Below are positions 27,715-37,120 of a DNA stretch of 64,000 bases, piece by piece. Under the pieces are notes generated by a model. It saw only the letters and a list, made by a program, of their open reading frames with translations, did not search any database and was not told the origin of the DNA. The stretch's first letter is position 1, and each line of letters starts with the position of its first letter. The stretch is from the NCBI RefSeq assembly GCF_017498485.1, contig NZ_CP071795.1:3454501-3518500 (forward strand). The letters run 5' to 3'. The translations under genes were made by a program, and so were the position numbers. The DNA is from Polaribacter batillariae. GTDB taxonomy: Bacteria; Bacteroidota; Bacteroidia; Flavobacteriales; Flavobacteriaceae.

Positions 27715-28485
27715 TTAAGGATTTAAAATTTCTGGATTAATTCCGTTTACATAGTTTTTAATAATATTTAGTTCTTTGGCAAATGCAGCACCTTTAAAAT
27801 CAGTAATATCATTTAATGTAACATGTGTATTGTAGTACTTTAAATATATAGACGAGAGTGGGAGGTAGGTCCAATGCCATTTTTCTTCATGATAACCTGT
27901 TCTTCCATTTTTTTTAGAGGTATATACTTGATAAAATCCAAATTTCGAGGCATTTTTTAGCAGCCAATGGTATTCTTTTAACCCTTTTCCTTTTGTAAAA
28001 TATGTGTTATTTAAACTGTTGATATCTAAATCTGTTCCCCAATGATGCCTAGATGTTGATGGCATAGAACTAAATTCTAAAATCTTTTTGGCCCTTTTTA
28101 AAGGAGGAAGATTTTTGTATTTTGTGTTCCATTTATAATTCCAAATTCTTTTTTGATGATTAAAATTTCGAGTTCCAGAAATAATTTTAAAACGAATGTT
28201 ATTTTTTTCTGCAGCTCTTTTCATTTTTAAAAAAGCTTTTAAAACCTCTTTTCGTAAGTATATTTTTTTGTTAGAAACCTCTTTTGGTACCAAAACAAAA
28301 TCAGCATTATTTGTATAATTAAACTTGCCTAAAACATAATTTTTAGTAAGATATTTAGGTGTTTTTGGAATGGTATCGACTTTAAAAGATTTTGTTTTCG
28401 TAATTTTTTCTTTTTTCGATGGGTTGCAATTTCCAAAGAAAAATAAACAAAGAAAAAGTTTTATAGATAGTTTAAAAATGCCCAA
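27715..28485 (-). CDS. M15-family (VanY-type) D-Ala-D-Ala carboxypeptidase lipoprotein
   Basis: The protein has 256 residues. An SPII lipobox (FFGNC, Cys20) anchors it outside. Zinc-ligand motifs of M15B are complete: [26 protein letters not shown] (the HxxGxAxD-type ligand block) and EEKWHWTY (third ligand). It trims peptidoglycan stem peptides. The start overlaps the end of the upstream 107-residue gene by 25 bp, so the two genes are linked. Confidence 0.87.
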   Translation of the reverse strand: MGIFKLSIKLFLCLFFFGNCNPSKKEKITKTKSFKVDTIPKTPKYLTKNYVLGKFNYTNNADFVLVPKEVSNKKIYLRKEVLKAFLKMKRAAEKNNIRFKIISGTRNFNHQKRIWNYKWNTKYKNLPPLKRAKKILEFSSMPSTSRHHWGTDLDINSLNNTYFTKGKGLKEYHWLLKNASKFGFYQVYTSKKNGRTGYHEEKWHWTYLPLSSIYLKYYNTHVTLNDITDFKGAAFAKELNIIKNYVNGINPEILNP

Positions 28486-28784
28486 AATGTTCTGTTTTTA
28501 ATGTAATTTAAATTTTTTTCGTGCTCATAAGCTTCACGCTCAAAACTAATGTTTTTATAAGCAATATAACTACTTTTGTATTTTAAAAGTTTAATAAACC
28601 ATTCTAAAATATAAAAAACATAAAAGAAAAACACCAATAATTCTAATTGTTGTTTTAAGTGAATTTTTTCGTGATTTATTAGAACTTTATGCTCTTTGAA
28701 ACGAGAATTTTTTAAAAATATAAAAGGAAAAAGCGTAATTCCTATAAAACCTTTAGGTACTATATGCTTCGAAATTAAAATCAT
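28461..28784 (-). CDS. Small membrane protein with HExxH motif
   Basis: The protein has 107 residues. Two hydrophobic segments (about residues 8-25 and 47-68) flank INHEKIHLKQQLELL, whose HEKIH matches the HExxH zinc-protease motif, and a downstream FEREAYEHEKN may give a third ligand. It resembles a short M56/Ste24-like half protein. No family can be named with confidence. The overlap with the M15 peptidase suggests a shared role in envelope processing. Confidence 0.6.
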   Translation of the reverse strand: MILISKHIVPKGFIGITLFPFIFLKNSRFKEHKVLINHEKIHLKQQLELLVFFFYVFYILEWFIKLLKYKSSYIAYKNISFEREAYEHEKNLNYIKNRTFWAFLNYL

Positions 28785-28915
28785 ACTTAAAAATAAAAGT
28801 TTGGCATATTTATTGATTATATATTGTAACTCTAAATTAATAAAAAATTAGTGTTAATTTAGACTGAAATTGATAAAATTTCTAAATTAAAACCAACAAT
28901 TTAAAACCTGTTCCT

Positions 28916-29461
28916 ATGAAGTTATTAAAGCCTTTTGTCTTAATTTTTGCAGTTATTTTGTCTTCTTGTAGCTCTGTAAAAGTTGCTACAGATTACGATT
29001 CGAAAGTAGATTTTTCTAAATACAAAACCTTTGCATTTTACAAAACAGGCATCGACAAAGCAGAAATTTCTGATTTGGATAAGAAAAGAATTTTACGTGC
29101 CATTGAAAATGAATTAGAGTTACAAGGTTTTTCGAAATCGGAAAACCCAGATATGTTGGTAAGTATTTTTACAAAATCGAGAGAAAAAGTAAACGTTTCT
29201 CAAAACAATTTTGGCTACGGTTTTGGTTGGGGTTGGAACCCTTGGATGTGGAATGGAATGAATAACAATGTAAATGTTTCGCAATATACAGAAGGCACTT
29301 TATTTATCGACTTTATCGATAAAGATAGAAAAGAATTGGTTTGGCAAGGTGTTGGAACAGGGGCTTTAAAAATGAGTAATAGAGAAAAGAAAGAAGCTAG
29401 AATTAAGGAATTTGTAAAAGAAATTGTTTCGAGATTTCCTCCAGGAAAAGAGAGAAAATAA
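28916..29461 (+). CDS. DUF4136 domain-containing lipoprotein
   Basis: The protein has 181 residues. SPII signal ending ILSSC (Cys18). The start of the mature chain, VATDYDSKVDFSKYKTFAFY, is the DUF4136 opening, and IENELELQGFSKSENPDMLV is its second conserved block. An aromatic, glycine-rich stretch (GYGFGWGWNPWMW) lies near residue 103. Function unknown; outer-membrane lipoprotein likely. A strong terminator follows. Confidence 0.85.
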   Translation: MKLLKPFVLIFAVILSSCSSVKVATDYDSKVDFSKYKTFAFYKTGIDKAEISDLDKKRILRAIENELELQGFSKSENPDMLVSIFTKSREKVNVSQNNFGYGFGWGWNPWMWNGMNNNVNVSQYTEGTLFIDFIDKDRKELVWQGVGTGALKMSNREKKEARIKEFVKEIVSRFPPGKERK

Positions 29462-29466
29462 AAATT

Positions 29467-29490
29467 AGCGTTCTTAGGAACGCTTTTTTT
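29467..29490 (+). terminator. Intrinsic terminator after the DUF4136 gene
   Basis: Perfect 7-bp stem AGCGTTC/GAACGCT with a TTAG loop and a T-run, starting 6 bp after the stop codon. Confidence 0.9.
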
Positions 29491-29532
29491 ATGGATTAAA
29501 GGTTTACTTTTGCACTAACAATTTAATTAATA

Positions 29533-29697
29533 ATGTACCATAAAATACTGCCTTTAGAAGAAGGCGATTTTTACTTTAACGAACAAGGTTATAAAGTTTT
29601 TACAGAGAAATTTCATTTAAAAAGAGGTTACTGTTGTAAAAACGGCTGCAAACATTGCCCTTATGGCTATGATAAAAAAACAGATAGTTTTAAATAA
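29533..29697 (+). CDS. DUF5522-like small cysteine-rich protein
   Basis: This is a short gene of 54 codons. The protein reads MYHKILPLEEGDFYFNEQGY at the start and ends with a cysteine cluster, GYCCKNGCKHCPYGYDKK: four cysteines in a CC-x3-C-x2-C pattern suggest a zinc or iron-sulfur site. It matches the small conserved DUF5522 proteins as I recall them. It lies between a terminator and the DUF4197 gene, on the same strand. Confidence 0.75.
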   Translation: MYHKILPLEEGDFYFNEQGYKVFTEKFHLKRGYCCKNGCKHCPYGYDKKTDSFK

Positions 29698-29751
29698 AAG
29701 TGACTTTTAGATAAAAGAAGTTTCCAAACAATAAATAATTTAGAAAAAATA

Positions 29752-30459
29752 ATGAAGAAAATTTTAGTTTTATTAGTAGCAATTAATTTTGCAGGATGTG
29801 CAGAATTGCAAAATGTTGTAAATAATTTACCAAATGGTACAGGTTTAAGTCAAGATCAAATAGGTAAAGGATTAAGGCAAGCTTTAGATAATGGAATTAA
29901 AAATCAGGTATCTAAATTAACTTCTAAAGACGGGTTTTATAGAAATGAATTGGTAAAAATTGTGTTACCAAAAGAATTGCAAGCTGTGGACAAAGGTTTG
30001 CGTAAAATAGGACTAAGCAATTTGGCAGACGAAGGCATTAAAGTTTTAAACAGAGCAGCAGAAGATGCTGTAAAAACGGCAACTCCAATATTTGTAAATG
30101 CGGTGAAAAATATTACGTTTGCAGATGCAAAAGATATTTTATTAGGAGACCAAAATGCGGCAACTTCTTATTTAAAAGCAAAAACTTCGCAAAAACTATT
30201 TGCAAGTTTTAGTCCTGTTATCGATAAATCTTTTTCTAAAGTTGGTGCAGATAAAGTTTGGAATCAATTAATTTCTCGATATAATTCCATCCCTTTTGTG
30301 AGTAAAGTAAATCCAGACTTAACACAATATGTTACTAATGAAGCTTTAAATGGGGTTTTTACAATGATTGCAGTTGAAGAAAAAGGCATTCGTGAAAAAG
30401 TTGGTTTAAGAAACACGGCACTTTTAAGACAAGTTTTTGCGTTGCAAGATAATAAATAA
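29752..30459 (+). CDS. DUF4197 domain-containing lipoprotein
   Basis: The protein has 235 residues. SPII signal ending NFAGC (Cys16). The mature chain is helical: LSQDQIGKGLRQALDNGIKN, then GFYRNELVKIVLPKEL and FADAKDILLGDQNAATSYLK, the recognised DUF4197 blocks. Function unknown, probably periplasmic. A decayed second copy of the 3' part of this gene lies at 32322-33710, split by an IS630 element. Confidence 0.88.
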   Translation: MKKILVLLVAINFAGCAELQNVVNNLPNGTGLSQDQIGKGLRQALDNGIKNQVSKLTSKDGFYRNELVKIVLPKELQAVDKGLRKIGLSNLADEGIKVLNRAAEDAVKTATPIFVNAVKNITFADAKDILLGDQNAATSYLKAKTSQKLFASFSPVIDKSFSKVGADKVWNQLISRYNSIPFVSKVNPDLTQYVTNEALNGVFTMIAVEEKGIREKVGLRNTALLRQVFALQDNK

Positions 30460-30518
30460 TCAACTAATTTTATTTTTAAAGAAAATATTCGTTATATTTA
30501 AATTCCCAAAAAAATAAA

Positions 30519-30716
30519 ATGTCACGAATTAACCAATTACAAACCTACAGAAAGCACCTAGAAGACAGGTATAGTAAGCTTTTAGAAAAATCAAACGATT
30601 ATAAATATATAGACGAATCTAAAAGCGATTTTGCCGCTTTTAAAGCGATGAAAATTTTAGATAAAATAAATAGAATAAGCTATTTAGATAGAGATGTTTT
30701 ATATACTTTCTCTTAG
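30519..30716 (+). CDS. Small conserved hypothetical protein
   Basis: A protein of 65 residues, rich in charged residues and probably helical (SRINQLQTYRKHLEDRYSKL). It has no signal peptide or known domain. It lies 59 bp after DUF4197 on the same strand, and its end overlaps the convergent BtuF-like gene by 18 bp. Real translation is likely but not proven. Confidence 0.6.
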   Translation: MSRINQLQTYRKHLEDRYSKLLEKSNDYKYIDESKSDFAAFKAMKILDKINRISYLDRDVLYTFS

Positions 30717-31451
30717 TTTTTTAAAATAGCCAAAAGCTTTTAAAAGCCTGCTTCCATACCAAGAAAAATATTCGCCATCCACTAAAATAATTTTAGCGTT
30801 TTTAGCATATTGTCGAATTTCCGTTATGTGGTTTTCCTTAAAGGGATAAGGTTCCGAAGACAGTAAAATAAAATCCGATTGTTTTAAATTTTCTATAGTA
30901 ATTTCTGGATATCTAGATAGGTTTTTATAGACATTTTCAAACTTACTCAAAGTCAGTAAATAATTAATAAAAGTATTATTTGCAGCGATCATCCAAGGGT
31001 TTTTCCAAATAAAATAAACAACTTTTAAAGTGGGTTTGTTTTTAATAAATTGATAAAAATCTTCAATAATTGTATTTAATTTTAAAATTAAATTTTGTGC
31101 TTCTTTTTCTTTAGAAAAAAAGCCTCCGTAAATTTTTATCAATTCTAAAGTATCGTTAATTGTGTAAATTTCTGAAGTATGAGTTTGTGTAATTTTTTCA
31201 CAAGCTTCTACAATTTCTTTTGTGTTTTCTTCTTTATTACAGAGAATAAAAGTGGGGTTTAACGCTTTTATTTTATCAAGATGAATCGTTTTTGTGCCAC
31301 CCACCACCATTTTTGATTTTCTAATATTTTTGGGGTGTACACAAAATTTCGTAACACCAACAATCGCATTCTCTAAACCTAAGTCAACCAACAATTCAGT
31401 TTGGCTAGGCACTAAAGAAATAATCCGAAATTTATGACTAGAATTTATCAA
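30699..31451 (-). CDS. BtuF-like helical-backbone metal/cobalamin-binding protein
   Basis: The protein has 250 residues. IISLVPSQTELLVDLGLENA and IVGVTKFCVHP begin the periplasmic-binding (BtuF/FecB-type) fold, followed by VVGGTKTIHLDKIKALNPTF. No signal peptide is seen, which is odd for a binding protein; cytoplasmic members of this form are known next to unrelated genes. It is 2 bp downstream of pyrF. No ABC permease is nearby, but a B12-dependent mutase lies 3 kb away. Confidence 0.72.
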   Translation of the reverse strand: MINSSHKFRIISLVPSQTELLVDLGLENAIVGVTKFCVHPKNIRKSKMVVGGTKTIHLDKIKALNPTFILCNKEENTKEIVEACEKITQTHTSEIYTINDTLELIKIYGGFFSKEKEAQNLILKLNTIIEDFYQFIKNKPTLKVVYFIWKNPWMIAANNTFINYLLTLSKFENVYKNLSRYPEITIENLKQSDFILLSSEPYPFKENHITEIRQYAKNAKIILVDGEYFSWYGSRLLKAFGYFKKLRESI

Positions 31452-31453
31452 AA

Positions 31454-32263
31454 CTATAAAAAAGCTTCCATTTCTTGTTGCAATTCTTTGGCTTTTTCGG
31501 CTGCTTTTTCAGCAAAATCAACTTCATTAGAAGCATAAATAATTCCTCTGGAAGAATTTATTAGCAACCCCACATTTTCCGAAAGTCCGTATTTGCAAAC
31601 ATCTTTTAAATTACCACCTTGCGCTCCAACACCAGGAACTAATAAAAACGAATTTGGTACAATTTTACGAATTTCAGTAAAATAGGTTGCTTTTGTTGCG
31701 CCAACAACATACATTAAGTTTGTAGAGTTTTTCCAGTTTTTAGAAGTTTCTAAAACTGTTTTATAGAACTCTCGATTACCAACTTTTTTTGTTTGAAAAT
31801 CAAAAGCACCCTCATTAGAAGTTAAGGCCAACATAATGGTATGCTTATTTTCGAAAGCTAAAAAAGGCTCCACAGAATCTTTACCCATGTAAGGTGCTAC
31901 AGTTACAGAATCGAAGGCCAAATCTTCGAAAAAAGCTTTTGCATACATGGTAGAGGTGTTGCCAATATCACCACGTTTTGCATCAGCAATCGTAAAAATT
32001 TCGGGATAATTTTCATTCAGGTAATAAATCGTTTTTTCCAAAGATTTCCAGCCTTTTAAACCGTAAGCTTCATAAAAAGCAGTGTTGGGCTTGTAAGCAA
32101 CGCATAAATGCTGCGTAGCATCAATAATGGCTTTGTTAAAAGCAAAAATAGGGTCTTCTTCTTTTAATAAATGTGCTGGAATTTTATCTAAATCTACATC
32201 CAAACCAATGCATAAAAAAGATTTTTTCTTTCGAATCTGAGCGACTAATTCTTGTGTGGTCAT
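31454..32263 (-). CDS. pyrF: Orotidine 5'-phosphate decarboxylase (type 2)
   Basis: The protein has 269 residues, the length of the longer type 2 Pyr[16 protein letters not shown] opens the fold, and the catalytic loop [16 protein letters not shown] (Asp-Lys-Asp of the active site) lies near residue 92. [10 protein letters not shown] is the phosphate-binding end. It makes UMP from OMP, the last step of de novo pyrimidine synthesis. The BtuF-like gene follows after 2 bp. A 75-bp block covering its first codons and upstream region is duplicated at 38718. Confidence 0.92.
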   Translation of the reverse strand: MTTQELVAQIRKKKSFLCIGLDVDLDKIPAHLLKEEDPIFAFNKAIIDATQHLCVAYKPNTAFYEAYGLKGWKSLEKTIYYLNENYPEIFTIADAKRGDIGNTSTMYAKAFFEDLAFDSVTVAPYMGKDSVEPFLAFENKHTIMLALTSNEGAFDFQTKKVGNREFYKTVLETSKNWKNSTNLMYVVGATKATYFTEIRKIVPNSFLLVPGVGAQGGNLKDVCKYGLSENVGLLINSSRGIIYASNEVDFAEKAAEKAKELQQEMEAFL

Positions 32264-32325
32264 AATTTTTATAAAGTTTCACAAAAATACTTAATTTAGA
32301 TTTTAATTTGTAAGTTTTTAAGTCC
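32251..32325. repeat. 75-bp perfect direct repeat, left copy (island boundary)
   Basis: It covers the first 13 bases of pyrF and the upstream region. An identical copy is at 38718-38792. Sequences on both sides of the two copies differ. Confidence 0.95.
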
Positions 32326-32455
32326 TGTTATAAATAATTTTTTTTCTAAAGTTGGCTGGCGCAGATAAAGTTTGAATCAATTACTAATATCATTTAAACT
32401 TTGAATTCAAGATAATATTTATTATCTTTCGGGGTAAAATTTATTATCTTTCAAT

Positions 32456-32959
32456 ATGCCAAAGAAAATTACCTTATCGATTAAAGAAGAATCTGTTGAA
32501 TTGCGAAAACTATATGAGTCTACCACTACAGAATTACGAAGAGATCGTTTAAAAATGTTATACTACATAAAGTCCGGGAAGTATATCTATCGTAATGCAA
32601 TCGCAAAGAAGCTTGGCAGACGTCCAACCACCATAGGCAATTGGATTAAAGACTATGAAACAGGAGGCCTTTCAAATTTATTAGAAATACATAGCGGAGG
32701 TAATAATACCGTTCATATTTCTGATAGAGCAAAAGCCTATATCTCCAAGACATTATCTAACAGCGATACCACCATAACTTCCTATATAGAGTTACAAGCT
32801 CATATAGCCGAAGATTTATCAGAGATGATAAATTATGGTGCACTTTATGCACATTGTAGGCGAAAACATAAGTCTAAGCTAAAAGTATCAAGAAAGTCAC
32901 ATTATAAAAAAGACCCGAAAGCCGAAATGGTTTTTAAAAAACCTAGAAAACACTTTTAA
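32456..32959 (+). CDS. IS630 transposase, orfA (N-terminal HTH part)
   Basis: 167 residues. IAKKLGRRPTTIGNWIKDYE is the helix-turn-helix, and LSNSDTTITSYIELQAHI belongs to the second winged-helix-like part. The frame ends in KKPRKHF. The sequence GTT TTT AAA AAA allows a -1 slip, after which reading continues in orfB (LENTFKLFRTKLNK). Programmed frameshifting is common in IS630 elements. Confidence 0.85.
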   Translation: MPKKITLSIKEESVELRKLYESTTTELRRDRLKMLYYIKSGKYIYRNAIAKKLGRRPTTIGNWIKDYETGGLSNLLEIHSGGNNTVHISDRAKAYISKTLSNSDTTITSYIELQAHIAEDLSEMINYGALYAHCRRKHKSKLKVSRKSHYKKDPKAEMVFKKPRKHF

Positions 32960-33524
32960 ATTATTTAGAACAAAACTAAATAAAAATAACTTTGAATCGG
33001 TCAATTTATTTTTTCAAGATGAATCTCGTTTTGGATTAATCACCAAACAAAAAAGAGTCACTACAGCTAAAGGCGTTAAACCTATAGCAAAGTACAAACA
33101 TAGTTATCAGAGTAAATGGCTATGGGGAAGTTTTTCACCCATTACAGGTGAGAGTTTCTGCATGCTAACAGATACTGTGTGTAAAGACTTTTTTATTGAG
33201 TATTTAACAGACTTAAGTGCCTGTAATCCTTTGGAACTAAAAATTGTAATTATTGACAATGCAGCTTTCCACTCTACTAAAGATGTAAAATTGCCTGATA
33301 ATATTATCTTATTACCTATCCCTGCATATTGCCCTGAACTAAATCCAGCTGAAAAAGTTTGGCAATACCTTAAAAGTAAAATTGCAATGAAAATTTATGA
33401 CACTTTAGATATACTAGAATCCAAAATAGAGCACCTAATTTATCAAATGGATAATAATACCATTAAGTCTATAACCGGATATGAATTTTATCTAAAATCT
33501 TTTTATAACGTTTTTAATGTTTAA
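32940..33524 (+). CDS. IS630 transposase, orfB (DDE catalytic part)
   Basis: Read from the -1 slip site near 32937; the first internal ATG is at 33162 and would omit the first catalytic Asp. The triad is FQDESRFGL (D), VIIDNAAFHS (D) and CPELNPAEKVWQYL (E). The full fused protein would be about 355 residues, normal for the family, so the element may be active. Confidence 0.83.
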   Translation, partial: NLENTFKLFRTKLNKNNFESVNLFFQDESRFGLITKQKRVTTAKGVKPIAKYKHSYQSKWLWGSFSPITGESFCMLTDTVCKDFFIEYLTDLSACNPLELKIVIIDNAAFHSTKDVKLPDNIILLPIPAYCPELNPAEKVWQYLKSKIAMKIYDTLDILESKIEHLIYQMDNNTIKSITGYEFYLKSFYNVFNV

Positions 33525-33847
33525 ATGGTATAAATATAACTCTATCCCTTAATTGTTAGCAAAGTGAATCTAAATTTAACGTAATATGTTACCAAAGAAG
33601 CATTAAAATTAGTGTTCAAGATGATTGAAGTTTGGGGAAAAAGCATTCGTGAAAAAGTTGGTTTAAGAAATACAGTACTTTTAAGACAGAGTTTTGCCTT
33701 GCAGGATTAAATCGAAATAGAGAAAAAAAGAAAATGAATTAAAGGCTATTTTAAGTAATTCTTGTTTTTGTAAATTAGAGACAAAGATATTTGACAGGCT
33801 AGTTATTAAAGTATGATACAAGGCATGACTAATTAAGGCCGTAATTA

Positions 33848-33915
33848 TTTTTTAAGAAAAAATTAAGATTTTTGGTATAATATTTCTTTTTTTAAGAAAA
33901 AATTAAGATTTTTGG
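33848..33915 (+). promoter_or_regulatory. Twin 28-bp direct repeats upstream of susC
   Basis: TTTTTTAAGAAAAAATTAAG and the following GATTTTTGG occur at 33848-33875 and again at 33888-33915 (40-bp period), 25 bp before the susC start. Two identical sites at nearly four helical turns suggest a regulator binding site or a doubled promoter. Confidence 0.55.
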
Positions 33916-33940
33916 CGTAATTAATTCAAATAATTATATA

Positions 33941-36900
33941 ATGAAGACAAATTTTAATGGAATTTTAACGTTTTTTATAGCGTTGGTTGTGCAAATAACT
34001 TTTGCTCAACAAAAGACAATTTCAGGTAAAGTTTCTGATGAATCAGGGCCATTACCAGGAGTTAGTATTTTAATTAAAGGAACTAGTAGTGGAACAGAAA
34101 CTAATTTTGATGGAAAATATTCTATCAAAGCAAAATCTGGCGATATATTAGTTTTTAGATATCTGGGTTACAAATCTATTGAAAGAACGGTAAGTAATTC
34201 AAATACTATCAATGTAACTTTATCAGAAGATTCAAATGTGTTAGAAGAAGTTGTTGTTGTGGCTTATGGTACTCAGTCTAGAGCATCGCTAACTGGATCA
34301 GTAAGTGTTATTAACTCTGAGCAAATTGAAAACGCAACCTTTTCTAATCCTGTTAAAAGTTTAGAAGGTTTAGTATCCGGATTAAGAGTAATTCAAGCAA
34401 CTGGTCAACCTGGAGCCGATCCAATTATTAGAATTAGAGGGTTTGGTTCTATAAATGCGGATAGTGCACCTCTTATAGTTTTAGACGGAGTACCTTATAC
34501 TGGAAGTTTAAGCAGTATCAATCCACAGGATATTGAATCTACAACTGTTTTAAAAGATGCTTCTTCCACTTCTTTATATGGTAATAAGGCTTCTAATGGA
34601 GTTTTATTAATAACTACAAAAAAAGGATCTAAAACTAAGACTCAAATTAATATAGATACAAGAGTTGGTGTTACTCAAAGAGCAACAAAAGAATATAACA
34701 TCACGGGTTCTCCACAAGAATTTTACGAGACATACCATAGTGTATTAGCTAACTCTGAATTCTATGCTCAAAATGTAGCCGGTAATGCTATATCAATTCA
34801 AGAAGCAAGACAATTTGCTTCAAATAATTTAATTGATAGATTGGGGTATAACTTGTATGATGTTGCAGATAATGTTTTGATAGACCCTACTACAGGAAGA
34901 TTAAATTCTAATGCTAATTTATTAGTTAATGATAGATGGGAAGACGTACTTTTTAATGATAATGCAAATTTTAGCTCTACAAATTTAAATATATCGGGTG
35001 GGTCTAATAATGTTGCTTACTATTTCTCACTTGGAACAGAAAAAAACAATGGTTACGCTGTAGGTAGTGTATTTGAAAGACATACTGCTCGAGTAAAAGT
35101 TAATGCTACAGAAATATCTAATATTTTAGATATTAGTGGAGATGTTTCTTATGCTAAATCTAATAGTCAATTTGTACCTGGTGATGGAGGAAATACTTTT
35201 TCCAATGCTTTTTTCTGGACTAGAAGAATAGCTCCAATTTATCCAGCATTTCAATATGATCAGAACTGGAATCCAATTTTAGATTCAAATAACCCAGGAG
35301 GATTTGCTTATGATTTTGGTGTTCCTCAATTTTTTCCTGATGGTAGTACAAGAGGACCAAGAAATTATGCGCCAGGAGAACATCCTTTGGCGGTTATAGA
35401 TAATTCAATAGAGACTATTGAAAGAGATAATTTTAATGCTGCTCTTAGAGCGAAAGTAGATTTACCTTTTGAAATAAAGTTTGAGTACGTTATGAACTAT
35501 TTAACAGAAGTGGATAAAGGTATAGATTTTACAAAGCCAGGGGCAGGAGCTTTTGCAGCTGCTCAAAATGGTTTGCTCACGAATAATAGAAATAATTTTT
35601 CTGCATTTACAAATCAACAATTATTAACTTGGAAAAAGAATTATGATAGAAGCAGCTTTGATGTTCTTTTAGGACATGAGACCTATGTAGAAAACTTTAC
35701 AACATTGTCTTTAACAAAGTATAATATTGTAGGAAACTTTAGTCCAATCTTGGATAATACTTCGGTTTATATAGGCGCAAGTAATTATAATACTAAATAC
35801 ACGACAGAGGGGTACTTTTCAAGATTTATTTATGGTTTAGATGATACTTATTATTTAACTTTGACAGGAAGATATGATGCTTCTTCTGTATTTGCTCCTG
35901 ATTCACGTTGGGGTGCCTTTTGGTCAGCTGGTGCTTCATGGGTTTTAAGTAATGAAGATTTCTTAAAAAATTCAGATATAATTAACTACTCCAAACTAGC
36001 TATTAACTATGGTACAACAGGTAATGATAGAATTTTCTTACCAGGAACAAGTACAAGAAACTTTTTGACATATGAAAATCAGTATAATGTGAATGAAAAT
36101 AATGGAGCACTTACATTGCAACTTTCGTATTTAGGAGATGATGCCATTACTTGGGAAAAAGCTGCAAGTTTGGATGTAGCTTATGAAATGAGATTATTCA
36201 ATAGAGCAAATCTTTCTTTAGGGTATTTTAGAAAAACTACAGAGGATTTATTATTTAATACGCCTATTGGTCCTTCTACTGGACAGAGCTCAAGATCTGC
36301 TAATTTTGGATCAATGGTCAATAGTGGTATTGAAGTAGAGTTGGGGGTTAATGTAATTCAAAAAGAAAAACTAAATGTAAACTTAAATGCTAATGTTTCG
36401 ACTTTTAAAAATGAAATAAAAGAGTTACCTAGAGATTCTATTCAAGTAGGAAATTTTAGAAGAGTTGTAGGAAGAAGTATTTTTGACTATTTTATGAGAA
36501 GATCTGCAGGTGTTAATCCAGATAATGGAAATGCTCAATGGTATAAAAAAGGTACTAATGGTGAAGACGAAATTACTGAAGTATTCAATGAAGCTGACAG
36601 GTACTTTTTAGATAAACAAGCTATACCAGATTTAACAGGTGGTTTTGGAACTAATATTGAAATAGGAAATTTTTCATTAGGCTTGCAATTTGCTTTTCAA
36701 GTTGGTGGATATGGAGTTGATAATGAGTATTTTGGACTTTTAGGTGCTACTCAAAACGTAACTAATATTGTAGATTATGATAAAACTTGGACTTTTGATA
36801 ATCCAACAGCAAGATTACCGAGAGTAGATCCTCTAGCTGCAGATCAATATAGGGTATCCGATATTCGTTTAATTGATATGAGTTATTTGAGTCTAAACAA

Positions 36901-37108
36901 TATTAACTTAGGTTACACATTAAAAAATGAAGTTACAAAAAAGTATCATATTGATAGTATTCGTTTTTATGGAACTGTGAATAATGCATTTCTTTTATAT
37001 AGTGCAAGACAAGGGTATGACCCTAGGTTAAACTCTTTAGGTGAATCTTCTGCCGAGTTTGGAGCAAATAGAACGATTGCTTTTGGAGTAAATTTAAAAT
37101 TAAATTAA
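33941..37108 (+). CDS. SusC/RagA-family TonB-dependent outer-membrane receptor
   Basis: The protein has 1,055 residues. A signal peptide ends at TFAQQ. A CarboxypepD-like domain follows (ISGKVSDESGPLPGVSILIK, then YSIKAKSGDILVFRYLGYKS), then the TonB-box region EEVVVVAYGTQSRASLTGSV, the plug (LIVLDGVPYTG, STSLYGNKASNGVLLITTKK) and the 22-strand barrel to a terminal aromatic-poor LNLKLN. It imports oligosaccharides or peptides with its SusD partner. The SusD gene follows after 12 bp. No glycoside hydrolase, sulfatase or regulator accompanies the pair. Confidence 0.93.
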   Translation: MKTNFNGILTFFIALVVQITFAQQKTISGKVSDESGPLPGVSILIKGTSSGTETNFDGKYSIKAKSGDILVFRYLGYKSIERTVSNSNTINVTLSEDSNVLEEVVVVAYGTQSRASLTGSVSVINSEQIENATFSNPVKSLEGLVSGLRVIQATGQPGADPIIRIRGFGSINADSAPLIVLDGVPYTGSLSSINPQDIESTTVLKDASSTSLYGNKASNGVLLITTKKGSKTKTQINIDTRVGVTQRATKEYNITGSPQEFYETYHSVLANSEFYAQNVAGNAISIQEARQFASNNLIDRLGYNLYDVADNVLIDPTTGRLNSNANLLVNDRWEDVLFNDNANFSSTNLNISGGSNNVAYYFSLGTEKNNGYAVGSVFERHTARVKVNATEISNILDISGDVSYAKSNSQFVPGDGGNTFSNAFFWTRRIAPIYPAFQYDQNWNPILDSNNPGGFAYDFGVPQFFPDGSTRGPRNYAPGEHPLAVIDNSIETIERDNFNAALRAKVDLPFEIKFEYVMNYLTEVDKGIDFTKPGAGAFAAAQNGLLTNNRNNFSAFTNQQLLTWKKNYDRSSFDVLLGHETYVENFTTLSLTKYNIVGNFSPILDNTSVYIGASNYNTKYTTEGYFSRFIYGLDDTYYLTLTGRYDASSVFAPDSRWGAFWSAGASWVLSNEDFLKNSDIINYSKLAINYGTTGNDRIFLPGTSTRNFLTYENQYNVNENNGALTLQLSYLGDDAITWEKAASLDVAYEMRLFNRANLSLGYFRKTTEDLLFNTPIGPSTGQSSRSANFGSMVNSGIEVELGVNVIQKEKLNVNLNANVSTFKNEIKELPRDSIQVGNFRRVVGRSIFDYFMRRSAGVNPDNGNAQWYKKGTNGEDEITEVFNEADRYFLDKQAIPDLTGGFGTNIEIGNFSLGLQFAFQVGGYGVDNEYFGLLGATQNVTNIVDYDKTWTFDNPTARLPRVDPLAADQYRVSDIRLIDMSYLSLNNINLGYTLKNEVTKKYHIDSIRFYGTVNNAFLLYSARQGYDPRLNSLGESSAEFGANRTIAFGVNLKLN

Positions 37109-37120
37109 AAAAATAATAAA

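Larger units (their letters stand above)
32391..33527 (+). mobile_element. IS630-family insertion sequence
   Basis: About 1.14 kb. Short inverted ends: CATTTAAAC at the left (32391) and GTTTAAATG at the right (to 33527), flanked by TA-rich sequence as expected for the TA target of IS630. It carries a two-frame transposase with a complete DDE triad. It lies inside a DUF4197 pseudogene. Confidence 0.82.
32322..33710 (+). pseudogene. Decayed 3' part of a DUF4197 gene, split by an IS630 element
   Basis: The left piece (32322-32390) matches the intact gene from 30213 (AGTCCTGTTAT, then TTTCTAAAGTTGG), with frame-destroying changes. The right piece (33545-33710) matches its 3' end, including GGCATTCGTGAAAAAGTTGG and a stop after the ATTGCAGGA-like end. 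The IS sits where about 30 bp of the parent sequence would be. The 5' two thirds of the gene are absent. Confidence 0.85.
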
